Notes under the pieces: model-generated
Told to the model about the DNA's origin: nothing
Databases searched by the model: none
Seen by the model: only the letters and a program-made list of their open reading frames with translations
Program-made: the position numbers and the translations under genes
In this document: positions 1 through 6,336 of the stretch, one piece after another
Layout: each line of letters starts with the position of its first letter
Numbering within the stretch: the first letter of the stretch is position 1
Assembly: GCA_027029065.1 (NCBI GenBank)
Contig: JALVGO010000151.1
Coordinates: 1 to 10,897, forward strand
Reading direction: 5' to 3'
Source of the DNA: Sulfurovum sp.
Lineage (GTDB): Bacteria > Campylobacterota > Campylobacteria > Campylobacterales > Sulfurovaceae
DNA length: 10,897 bases

Positions 1-43
1 CTAACTTGTTTTTAATGATTTTTTCTTGTGTATGTAGATTCAT
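1..43 (-). CDS. Probable IS481-family transposase, N-terminal fragment (cut by window edge)
   Basis: A minus-strand reading frame starts with ATG at 43-41 and runs off the window; its 14 codons read MNLHTQEKIIKNKL. A strong Shine-Dalgarno AGGAG (53-49) lies 5 nt before the ATG, so the start is credible. The peptide resembles, from memory, the N-terminus of an IS481-type DDE transposase subgroup that continues with a helix-turn-helix of the type GNVSKACK; that part is outside the window. It lies downstream of rpsO in the same orientation, so read-through from rpsO could transcribe it. Only 14 residues are visible, so the family call is tentative; another short gene following rpsO is possible. 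Confidence 0.45.
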   Translation of the reverse strand, partial: MNLHTQEKIIKNKL

Positions 44-96
44 TGTCTCTCCTAAACAATTTGTCTAGGAGAAATTGTAGTCCTGTTTGTTTAACA
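41..96 (-). mobile_element. Candidate left end of an IS481-type insertion sequence
   Basis: If the fragment at 1-43 is a transposase, the element's end should lie between its start codon and the rpsO stop at 127. On the minus strand a TGT-initiated stretch, TGTTAAACAAACAGG, begins at 96; IS481-family termini usually begin with TGT. The boundary is a guess, because the other inverted repeat and the target-site duplication are not in the window. The 30 bp left between 97 and 126 contain no convincing rpsO terminator, consistent with an insertion close behind rpsO. Confidence 0.3.
48..72 (-). promoter_or_regulatory. Hairpin that would sequester the transposase ribosome binding site
   Basis: Positions 48-72 form an almost perfect inverted repeat: TCTCCTA pairs with TAGGAGA and ACAA with TTGT, with one position that becomes a G-U wobble in minus-strand RNA. 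The 3' arm contains the AGGAG Shine-Dalgarno (53-49) of the downstream ATG at 43-41. A transcript entering from rpsO would fold this stem and hide the ribosome binding site. Similar structures limit transposase translation from outside transcripts in other insertion sequences. The pairing is directly visible; the function is inferred. Confidence 0.5.
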
Positions 97-126
97 GTTG
101 TCAGATTATGTTGTGACTAATACAAA

Positions 127-396
127 TTAGTTACGGATACCGAGTGCATCTTTGATTGTGTGCCATCTTTCAATGTCCACTTTTTTCAAGTATCTCATCA
201 GTCTTCTTCTCTGACCGACAAGTTTGAGAAGACCCAGTCTTGAAGAGTGGTCTTTCTTGTTTGTTTTAAGGTGCTCAGTCAGGTACTTGATTCTCTCTGT
301 AAGCAGAGCAACCTGTACTTCTGTTGAACCTGTATCGTTTTCGCCTCTTGCGTATTTAGCAATAATTTCTGCTTTTTTCGCCTGATCCAAAGCCAT
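127..396 (-). CDS. rpsO: 30S ribosomal protein S15
   Basis: Small-subunit protein S15 binds 16S rRNA in the central domain and helps assemble the platform of the 30S subunit. The 89-residue product has the usual family length and the typical S15 pattern: [14 protein letters not shown] near residues 23-36, then [25 protein letters not shown] and a C-terminal YLKK. The longer frame from 429 adds 11 residues that do not belong to the family. The start at 396 is preceded 4 nt upstream by an excellent AGGAGGT (407-401). It is divergent from the Rrf2 gene. No clear terminator follows; a probable insertion sequence begins about 30 bp downstream. Confidence 0.97.
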   Translation of the reverse strand: MALDQAKKAEIIAKYARGENDTGSTEVQVALLTERIKYLTEHLKTNKKDHSSRLGLLKLVGQRRRLMRYLKKVDIERWHTIKDALGIRN

Positions 397-427
397 AATG
401 ACCTCCTGATTGGTATAGTGAATTCTC

Positions 428-458
428 ACTCGTTTAAAATGAGTCCGAAATCATAGCA
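428..458 (-). promoter_or_regulatory. rpsO promoter (extended -10) and leader palindrome
   Basis: On the minus strand TGCTATGAT (458-450) is an extended -10 element, with no recognisable -35, as is common in Campylobacterota. Transcription would begin near 443, giving a leader of about 47 nt. A 17-bp imperfect palindrome, ACTC...GAGT with inner TTT/AAA (428-444), sits at the predicted start of the transcript. It could be an operator or an RNA stem used for S15 autoregulation. Neither role is shown by the sequence alone. Confidence 0.4.
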
Positions 459-499
459 TAATAACCTTTCACAGGACTTAGAACAAAAGTAAACCTTAC

Positions 500-530
500 T
501 ATAATAGATTTTAGAGTAAAATACTCCTAA
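500..530 (+). promoter_or_regulatory. Promoter and probable autoregulatory operator of the Rrf2 gene
   Basis: A perfect TATAAT -10 lies at 500-505, 46 bp before the ATG at 552, without a good -35. Just downstream, around the expected transcription start, is the palindrome GAGTA-AAA-TACTC (514-526). It extends to TTAG/CTAA (511-530) if a one-base offset is allowed. Rrf2 proteins bind palindromes as dimers and often repress their own gene, so this is the most likely operator. The Shine-Dalgarno AAGGTG is at 539-544, 7 nt before the ATG. Confidence 0.5.
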
Positions 531-551
531 TTAATACAAAGGTGTACTATC

Positions 552-950
552 ATGTTATTGACACGCGCAAGTGAATACGCACTGCTATCACTCGACAGCA
601 TCCGCAGATCTGACAAACCTATCGGTGCAGAACAGCTTGCCAATGAGCTTAGCATCCCAAAAAGCTTTTTGGCAAAAATACTCCAGAGTCTGGCAAAAGA
701 GGGCATACTCGAATCCCGTAAAGGGGCTCACGGCGGATTTGTACTGGCAAGAAACATTGAAGAGATTACCGTACGAAGCATCATCCTCGCCGCTGAAGGC
801 AAAGCACCGGCAGTCTTTGACTGCACAAGCTATTCACACACCTGTCCCAACGGTGCGATCGGCAGCTGTGCCATCTCCCCTTTCCTTGCCAATTTCCAGA
901 CCAGAATAGACGACTTTCTCAACGGCCTGATGCTAAGTGACATTCTCTGA
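552..950 (+). CDS. Rrf2-family transcriptional regulator, probable Fe-S cluster sensor
   Basis: A 132-residue winged-helix regulator of the Rrf2 family (IscR, NsrR, RsrR, CymR). The N-terminal region shows the family signature: ASEYALLSLDSIR (6-18), the recognition helix around IPKSFLAKILQSLAKEGIL (35-53) and the wing RKGAHGGFVLAR (56-67). Three cysteines follow at residues 91, 98 and 106 (C-X6-C-X7-C), close to the three-cysteine arrangement that holds the cluster in IscR and NsrR. A redox-, NO- or iron-responsive Fe-S sensor is therefore likely. The exact ligand and targets cannot be told. Its TGA overlaps the ATG of the DHH gene, so the two are co-transcribed and probably translationally coupled. 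A palindrome at 514-526 suggests autoregulation. Confidence 0.88.
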   Translation: MLLTRASEYALLSLDSIRRSDKPIGAEQLANELSIPKSFLAKILQSLAKEGILESRKGAHGGFVLARNIEEITVRSIILAAEGKAPAVFDCTSYSHTCPNGAIGSCAISPFLANFQTRIDDFLNGLMLSDIL

Positions 951-1993
951 TGAAACAGCCCTTTATTTACCACCTCTCCCACATTGATCTTGACGGTTAC
1001 GGGTGTCAATACCTTACTACCAAATGTTTTGACAGTGTTGCATGCTACAATGCCAACTACGGTCCCGAAGTCACAGCACGTCTTGAAGAGATGATCGGAC
1101 AGATAGAACAGGATATCTTTTTGCAGGGAAATGATACAGAGCGTCTTATCCTGATTACCGATCTGAACCTGACCACCAAAGAAGGCAACTGGATCGAGAA
1201 AGAGGCTGTACGTATCGGTGCAAAACTGCAGCTTCTTGACCATCACGCTACCGGAGCCAATGCAGCAGAACGCTTCGCCTGGTACAAGCTTGACACCTCA
1301 CGCTGTGCCACCCTCATCACCTATGACTGGCTCCAACAGCATTACGGTTTCGATACCCAAAACGAATATGCCGACATTGTCAAAGCTATCAATGCCATCG
1401 ATATCTGGAAAGATCAGGATCCCTACTTTGAGTACGGTAAAGTGATGCTGGGTATGATCTCCGGTGCACGTGAGATCAACCGCATTCTCTTTCCCGATGA
1501 AGACAGGGCATTCAAACTTGCCATGATCGAGGCGGCTAAAGCGCGCATCGGCAAACAGGACGCACCTATTCTCCTCGATGATGACCTTCATCAAATCAAA
1601 AAAGCCTTTTTCAACAAAGGGGAAAACAATACCAAGGACAATCTTGTCGCCTATTATGTTACCGATCTACTCACAAAAGAGAAACAACGCCTGACCATCC
1701 ACTACAAAGAGTACAAAGGCATCCTCGGCTACAACGTCGGTAACACCTCTATTATCGGCAATACATTCCTTGTCAACAACCCCGACTATGACTTCTACAT
1801 GGATGTCAACTTCAGAGGCAACTTTTCACTGCGCAGCAACAACAAACTTGACGTCTCCCAAATGGCTGCACAGATCGGCAACGGTGGCGGACACCCCAAT
1901 GCCAGCGGCGGAAAGATCGAAGGCTACAAGGACTCTTTTGTCTATAAAGAGGTAAGAGATTTCGTGCAAAACTATATTCATGAAAAATCCTGA
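950..1993 (+). CDS. DHH/DHHA1-family phosphoesterase (NrnB-like oligoribonuclease or cyclic nucleotide phosphodiesterase)
   Basis: The 347-residue protein has the full DHH-superfamily motif set: HIDLDG (H11, D13, D15), TDLN (70-73), the signature DHH (97-99), and D151 in AIDIWKD. These residues bind two divalent metals, usually Mn2+. A C-terminal DHHA1 substrate-binding domain ends with the glycine-rich loop GGGHPNASGG (312-321). The overall form fits the NrnB-like group annotated as oligoribonuclease or cAMP/cGMP phosphodiesterase, not RecJ, which is longer and has extra domains. Likely cytosolic, degrading short RNAs or pApA-type dinucleotides. It begins inside the stop codon of the Rrf2 gene and lacks a good Shine-Dalgarno of its own. 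The precise substrate is not readable from the sequence. Confidence 0.85.
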   Translation: MKQPFIYHLSHIDLDGYGCQYLTTKCFDSVACYNANYGPEVTARLEEMIGQIEQDIFLQGNDTERLILITDLNLTTKEGNWIEKEAVRIGAKLQLLDHHATGANAAERFAWYKLDTSRCATLITYDWLQQHYGFDTQNEYADIVKAINAIDIWKDQDPYFEYGKVMLGMISGAREINRILFPDEDRAFKLAMIEAAKARIGKQDAPILLDDDLHQIKKAFFNKGENNTKDNLVAYYVTDLLTKEKQRLTIHYKEYKGILGYNVGNTSIIGNTFLVNNPDYDFYMDVNFRGNFSLRSNNKLDVSQMAAQIGNGGGHPNASGGKIEGYKDSFVYKEVRDFVQNYIHEKS

Positions 1994-2011
1994 ATGTAAT
2001 AACAGCTTTTT

Positions 2012-2058
2012 ATCTATATAGATTGTTAAACAGTTCCCTGATGGAACTGTGTTATAAT
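2012..2058 (+). promoter_or_regulatory. Promoter region of the sia-like operon with two palindromes
   Basis: A perfect TATAAT -10 lies at 2053-2058, giving a start near 2065 and a leader of about 29 nt before the siaC-like ATG. No TTGACA-like -35 is present at the right spacing. Instead the -35/-10 interval holds an 8-bp perfect inverted repeat, ACAGTTCC-N5-GGAACTGT (2030-2050). A second perfect 12-bp palindrome, ATCTATATAGAT, lies at 2012-2023. The position suggests binding sites for a dimeric regulator. The stem is not followed by a T-run, so it is a poor terminator for the upstream DHH gene. Confidence 0.45.
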
Positions 2059-2093
2059 AACCCAACTTTTTGAACGAAATTTGGACAACACTT

Positions 2094-2483
2094 ATGGAAA
2101 CACTCACGATCGAAGCCAGCAAATATACACCTTCTATCATAATGGATGGTGATGTCGGTACTATTGATATTCGCGGTAAATCATATCCTGAGAATACTTT
2201 TGAGTTCTACACACCTGTGATGGAGTGGCTCAAGAACTACTTTAAAAACCCTAAAAAACAGACTACCCTGACTATGGAGATTATCTACTTCAACTCCAGC
2301 AGTTCCAAATTTTTTTACGATCTTTTCGATTTTCTCGAAGCACACAGCGACATGACAGACCTTACAATAAACTGGGTTTATGATGAAGAGAATGAGAGTG
2401 CTTTGGAAGCAGGAGAAGAGTTTATGGAGGATTTTGAAGATCTATCCTTCCATCTTGTTGCCAAAACCGTTACGGAAGCCTAA
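2094..2483 (+). CDS. SiaC-like switch phosphoprotein (DUF1987)
   Basis: A 129-residue cytosolic protein matching the SiaC/DUF1987 family in length and motifs: RGKSYPENTFEFYTPV (27-42), IIYFNSSSSKFF (63-74) and the acidic C-terminal LEAGEEFMEDF (104-114). In P. aeruginosa, SiaC is phosphorylated by SiaB on T68 and dephosphorylated by SiaA, and the unphosphorylated form binds and activates its output enzyme. Here S68 is the first residue of the SSSS run and is the likely phosphosite. ATG 2094 is chosen over a TTG at 2070 because the family begins here. The Shine-Dalgarno is weak (TGGA, 2082-2085). It is the first gene of a four-gene operon and its TAA overlaps the next ATG by 1 nt. Confidence 0.85.
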   Translation: METLTIEASKYTPSIIMDGDVGTIDIRGKSYPENTFEFYTPVMEWLKNYFKNPKKQTTLTMEIIYFNSSSSKFFYDLFDFLEAHSDMTDLTINWVYDEENESALEAGEEFMEDFEDLSFHLVAKTVTEA

Positions 2484-3448
2484 TGTCCTATATCAAACAA
2501 CTGCAGTCACTTTATGCACGTGTCAGCAATATGGATGACACCACATGCCACCTGATTGCAAAAGAACTTCAAGACATCCTTGCCTCAGCAGAAAAAAACA
2601 ATAAACGTATCAACAGGATCATCACCCAGTCTGACAGACAGCAGATGGCTATTGTGCATCTCAATGAAGAGCTCGATGCCTACAAAAACCATCTTGAGAA
2701 AAAGGTAGAAGAGGAGCTGCAAAAACGCAAAGAGCAGGAAGATCTTCTCATCGAACAGTCCCGTCTTGCCGCGATTGCAGAGATGATCGATGCGGTTGCA
2801 CACCAGTGGAAACAGCCGCTCAACCTCATCTCCATGCGTTCTTACCTGCTGCTGAATGATGCACAAAAACACCAGTGTGTGTCTCTTGAAACTGTCACCG
2901 ACTTTTATGACAATATTTTACAGCAGATACAACATATGTCTGAGACCCTTGACAACTTCAGAAGCTTTTTCAGACCGATTGAGAAGGCAGTCCCTTTTTC
3001 AGTCAAAGCTGCCATAGAGAGTGTACTGGACCTTATCCGTGATGACCTGTACAAACATTCTATTGAAACCCAACTGTTTGTAACACAGGACTTTACCCTT
3101 ACAGGCAACCCCAATGAGTTCAAACATATTATCCTCAACCTTGTCAGCAATGCAAAAGATGCCTTTGAACAAAACAGTATTACGCCGCGAAACATCGCAA
3201 TTACCATCGATGGCGATGCCCGTTTTGTCACAGTGGAGGACAACGCCGGGGGTATCCCTCCGGAAGTTATAGAGAAGATCTTTGATATGCATGTCACCAC
3301 AAAAAAAGAGAAAGGCGGTACAGGGGTAGGACTCTATCTCTCCCAGCAGATCGCAAAAAAACACAACGCTGTACTTCGTGTTGAAAATACCGGTAACGGT
3401 GCAAAATTTACATTTTCTTTAAAGGATAACCATGATCACCATCAGTAA
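2483..3448 (+). CDS. Cytosolic sensor-less histidine kinase in the sia-like operon
   Basis: A 321-residue histidine kinase with no signal peptide, membrane segment, PAS or GAF domain. Residues 1-45 are helical, and 50-98 form a probable coiled coil (SDRQQMAIVHLNEELDAYKN, then KKVEEELQKRKEQE). The dimerisation/phosphoacceptor domain has the H-box AVAHQWKQPLNLIS with H107. The ATPase domain shows the N-box NLVSNAKDAF (219-228), G1 EDNAGGI (252-258), the F-box IFDMHVTT (266-273) and G2 GGTGVGLYLS (278-287). All catalytic boxes are intact, so it should be active. No response regulator is nearby. It sits between the siaC-like and siaB-like genes, where an output enzyme is expected, and overlaps them by 1 and 17 nt. 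Regulation by SiaC through the N-terminal coil is inferred. Confidence 0.92.
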   Translation: MSYIKQLQSLYARVSNMDDTTCHLIAKELQDILASAEKNNKRINRIITQSDRQQMAIVHLNEELDAYKNHLEKKVEEELQKRKEQEDLLIEQSRLAAIAEMIDAVAHQWKQPLNLISMRSYLLLNDAQKHQCVSLETVTDFYDNILQQIQHMSETLDNFRSFFRPIEKAVPFSVKAAIESVLDLIRDDLYKHSIETQLFVTQDFTLTGNPNEFKHIILNLVSNAKDAFEQNSITPRNIAITIDGDARFVTVEDNAGGIPPEVIEKIFDMHVTTKKEKGGTGVGLYLSQQIAKKHNAVLRVENTGNGAKFTFSLKDNHDHHQ

Positions 3449-3959
3449 CCTAAGCTCAGTACTTGACGAGGATGGGATTATCTTCCTGGCATATGGCGGG
3501 CTTTTTACACAGCCGCTTATTGCAGGCATGACAGAAGCACTTGAAAAAGAGAGTGAAGAGGCAGACATCCCCGCGGGGATCGCCAATAAGATTTTTGTCA
3601 TCTTTATTGAGCTGACCCAAAATATGATGCATTATGCAAAACAGTACACTTATGACCCAAAAGGGCTCATCTTTGTGATCAGACAGCCGGATCGTTACAT
3701 TATCTGCAGCCAGAATGTTGTCTCCCAGGATGAACGTGATGCACTCGAAGAGAAGCTTAAACAGTTGGCTTCATCTACCAAAGAGGAGATCAAAGCACTC
3801 TACAGAGAAGCACGCAGAAGCGGTACAGACACCCATGCCAAAGGTGGTGGGCTCGGTTTTCTCGAAATTGCAAAAAAAGCAGACAGTATCGAATCTCTTT
3901 TTCAGGAAAATAAAAAGGGAGAGATCCATTTCAAACTCTGTGCCACCCTCTTTGTATAG
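3432..3959 (+). CDS. SiaB-like protein kinase (DUF6272, GHKL-type ATPase fold)
   Basis: A 175-residue cytosolic protein that fits the SiaB/DUF6272 family. The central IFIELTQNMMHYAK (57-70) resembles the N-box of GHKL kinases (E60, N64), and KGGGLGFLEIAKKA (137-150) resembles the glycine-rich ATP lid; IFVIRQPDRYII lies between as a beta strand. In the characterised Sia system this kinase phosphorylates SiaC and opposes the SiaA phosphatase. The start at 3432 lies within the last 17 nt of the histidine kinase gene and has an AAAGGAT (3421-3427) Shine-Dalgarno. It ends 3 nt before the siaA-like gene. An anti-sigma kinase such as RsbW is a less likely alternative; the neighbouring DUF1987 gene favours SiaB. 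Confidence 0.8.
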   Translation: MITISNLSSVLDEDGIIFLAYGGLFTQPLIAGMTEALEKESEEADIPAGIANKIFVIFIELTQNMMHYAKQYTYDPKGLIFVIRQPDRYIICSQNVVSQDERDALEEKLKQLASSTKEEIKALYREARRSGTDTHAKGGGLGFLEIAKKADSIESLFQENKKGEIHFKLCATLFV

Positions 3960-3962
3960 ACT

Positions 3963-6326
3963 ATGAAACATCTTTACAAATACATTCTTCTCTGCCTTGT
4001 TCTTGTATTCTCCTCTGTACAGGCAGACTCTTACAAAGTCTCATATGACCCTGGCTATGCTCCTTTTTCTTACGGTCAGGACGACAAATCTTACGGTCTG
4101 TTCATTGACATTTGGAAACTCTGGGCAAAAGAGAACGGACATACCGTTACCTTTGTGCAGGCAAAAAGCTGGGATGATGCCCTCGAACTTGCCAAAAACA
4201 AAAAAGTTGACTTCTTTCTCGGTACCGATCCTTACGATGCATGGATGCAGGCAAGCAAACCCTTTTACAAAACCAAAACAGCACTCTTTACGCGTAAAAC
4301 ATTCTCAGGAGAGCCAAAAGCCATTGGTATTATTGGAGAAGATTACAAAGAGGATATCACACACCGTTTCCCCAAAGCTGTGGTACACGCTTACGACACA
4401 TACAAAGCACTGGTTGATGCACTTATGGCAAAAAAGGTAGATGCCATTTACGATGATGCCATCGCCATAGCCTACTACGCCATCCAGAACCATGTCAGCC
4501 ACTTTATCAAACAAACCTATACCTACGCTACCGTCTCTGATGTCTGCGCTATCTCCGCTTCGCCAGAACTGATAGAGATCTTTGACAAGGGCTTCCATAA
4601 GCTCAAAATCACATCACTTGAAAAGATAGAAAAAAACTGGATATTTGACGAAACACTGCGCTTTTACAACAATACCTGCTTCCTCTCGAAAACAAAACTC
4701 ACCTATGTGTATGATCCCGACTGGAAACCGTTTGAGTATCAAGATAAAGCCACCCATACCCACATGGGCATCATCGCCGATCTGCTTGCCCTCCTCTCAA
4801 AAAAAACGGGTCTGGTCCTCACCCCGCTGCACACAGAGAGTTGGCAGCAGTCTATTGCCAAGATCAAATCCAAAGAGGCAGAGATGGTCAGCGCCATCCC
4901 CTACTCACAAAAGAATGCCGCCTACCTCAACTTTACCACCCACCCCATCTACCGCTATCCCGCTGTACTGGTTGCAAAAAAAGAGACACCGCTGTTAAGC
5001 GACAAAGAGATTGCCGAGCACACCATTGGTGTCGTCAAAAGTTCAACCCTTGGAAAATGGGTGCGGCAACAGTATCCCCACAGTACCTTTGTCCCTCTTG
5101 AGAGCACAGAAGCCGGCTTTGATGCCCTTAAAAACCGAGAGATAGACTTTTTTGCCGTAAACGGTGTGACCGCTACCTATTACATCAATGCACTTGGTTT
5201 TGACACCTACCGTATCTACAAACGTTTTAACCATACGTTTGCACTCAAAATCGCCCTTGCAAAGCATCTTGACCCTGCACTGCTGTCCGTGATCGACCAG
5301 GGTATAGAGAAGATCAGCGAGGCAGAACGCAAAGCAATCTATCGCAAATGGATGAGCGTCAAAGTGCGTAATGTGAGAAGCTGGAATTTGTTGCTTGGCA
5401 TTATCGGAAGTGCACTGGGAATTATTGTCATCATTATGCTTATCAATCGAAAACTGCAGCGCCTTGTTGCAGAAAAAACAGCACAACTGAAAACACTAAA
5501 CCAAAACCTTGAACAGACAGTCAAACAAAGGACACACTCACTGCAGGAAGCCAACCGAAAAATGCAGGACAACATCAACTACGCCTCCTTTATCCAAAAT
5601 GCCCTGCTTCCTGCAGAAAAAGAGATACAACACTGTTTTGAGGATTTTTTCATCCTCTGGCAGCCAAAAGATACTGTCGGAGGAGACATCTACTTTTTTC
5701 ACAAACTCTCTGACAAAGAATCACTGCTCTTTGTTGTAGACTGCACCGGACACGGGGTCTCTGGTGCATTTGTGACCATGCTGATACAGGCGGTTAAAGA
5801 GCAGATGCTTTCCAAACTTGCCAAAAAGCACTACACACCCGCAGCCATGCTCGCACACATGAACAGAGATTTTGCCAGTTTGCTCAATCAGAAGCATATC
5901 ATTTCCGATATAGGGTTTGATGCTGCCATCATCCACATTGACTGTCACAACAAAGTACTGACCTATGCCGGTGCCAAAATACCGCTCTTTTATGTAGATG
6001 AAGGCTCAATAAAGACAGTGAATGCAGACCGACACTCCCTTGGCTATACCAATGCCAACCTGAATCATACATTCAAACAGACCCAGATCGCCCTGAAAAA
6101 AGATATGCAGTTTTATATTACAACAGACGGATACCTGGACCAAAACGGTGGTACCAAAGGATACCCGATGGGGAAAAAACGCTTTACACAGCTGCTTCTA
6201 AAGATACACCGCCTGCCGTTTGCAAAGCAAAAAGAGGCGCTGCTGCACCATTTAAACATGTATAAAAAAGAAGAGGAGCAGAGTGATGATATCACTGTGA
6301 TAGGATTCGAAGTCAAAATGGGTTAA
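3963..6326 (+). CDS. SiaA-like membrane PP2C/SpoIIE phosphatase with two periplasmic solute-binding (PBPb) domains
   Basis: The 787-residue protein starts with a signal peptide (KHLYKYILLCLVLVFSSVQA, 2-21). Two family-3 solute-binding-type domains follow, at about 24-235 (YKVSYDPGYAPFSY...) and 246-466 (LTYVYDPDWKPFEY...). One membrane helix spans 474-494, then a coiled coil (496-540). The cytosolic SpoIIE-type PP2C phosphatase has the metal-binding motifs VGGDIY (D575), DCTGHGVSGAF (D593), TDGYLD (D722) and QSDDIT (D775/D776), all intact. SiaA proteins dephosphorylate SiaC. Here the usual CACHE/HAMP sensor is replaced by tandem PBPb domains, suggesting control by an amino acid or similar small solute. 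It begins 3 nt after the siaB-like stop, lacks a good Shine-Dalgarno, and ends 4 bp from convergent recR. Confidence 0.88.
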   Translation: MKHLYKYILLCLVLVFSSVQADSYKVSYDPGYAPFSYGQDDKSYGLFIDIWKLWAKENGHTVTFVQAKSWDDALELAKNKKVDFFLGTDPYDAWMQASKPFYKTKTALFTRKTFSGEPKAIGIIGEDYKEDITHRFPKAVVHAYDTYKALVDALMAKKVDAIYDDAIAIAYYAIQNHVSHFIKQTYTYATVSDVCAISASPELIEIFDKGFHKLKITSLEKIEKNWIFDETLRFYNNTCFLSKTKLTYVYDPDWKPFEYQDKATHTHMGIIADLLALLSKKTGLVLTPLHTESWQQSIAKIKSKEAEMVSAIPYSQKNAAYLNFTTHPIYRYPAVLVAKKETPLLSDKEIAEHTIGVVKSSTLGKWVRQQYPHSTFVPLESTEAGFDALKNREIDFFAVNGVTATYYINALGFDTYRIYKRFNHTFALKIALAKHLDPALLSVIDQGIEKISEAERKAIYRKWMSVKVRNVRSWNLLLGIIGSALGIIVIIMLINRKLQRLVAEKTAQLKTLNQNLEQTVKQRTHSLQEANRKMQDNINYASFIQNALLPAEKEIQHCFEDFFILWQPKDTVGGDIYFFHKLSDKESLLFVVDCTGHGVSGAFVTMLIQAVKEQMLSKLAKKHYTPAAMLAHMNRDFASLLNQKHIISDIGFDAAIIHIDCHNKVLTYAGAKIPLFYVDEGSIKTVNADRHSLGYTNANLNHTFKQTQIALKKDMQFYITTDGYLDQNGGTKGYPMGKKRFTQLLLKIHRLPFAKQKEALLHHLNMYKKEEEQSDDITVIGFEVKMG

Positions 6327-6336
6327 ACGGTTAAAC
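6321..6336. repeat. Tandem GGTTAAAC x2 at two convergent stop codons
   Basis: GGTTAAAC occurs twice in tandem (6321-6328 and 6329-6336). The first copy supplies the TAA of the siaA-like gene (6324-6326) and the second supplies, on the other strand, the TAA of recR (6333-6331). It is probably a small duplication with no function. Confidence 0.6.

Noticed and set aside
830..1246. 138-codon minus-strand frame across the Rrf2/DHH junction
   Set aside because: It overlaps two well-supported genes and shows no recognisable domain.
2030..2050. 8-bp stem as a Rho-independent terminator of the DHH gene
   Set aside because: No T-run follows; the next bases are GTTATAATAACCC and include a perfect -10. 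An operator or promoter dyad is more likely.
2070..2093. TTG start at 2070 for the siaC-like gene
   Set aside because: It adds eight residues that do not fit the family, starts only a few bases after the predicted transcription start and has no Shine-Dalgarno.
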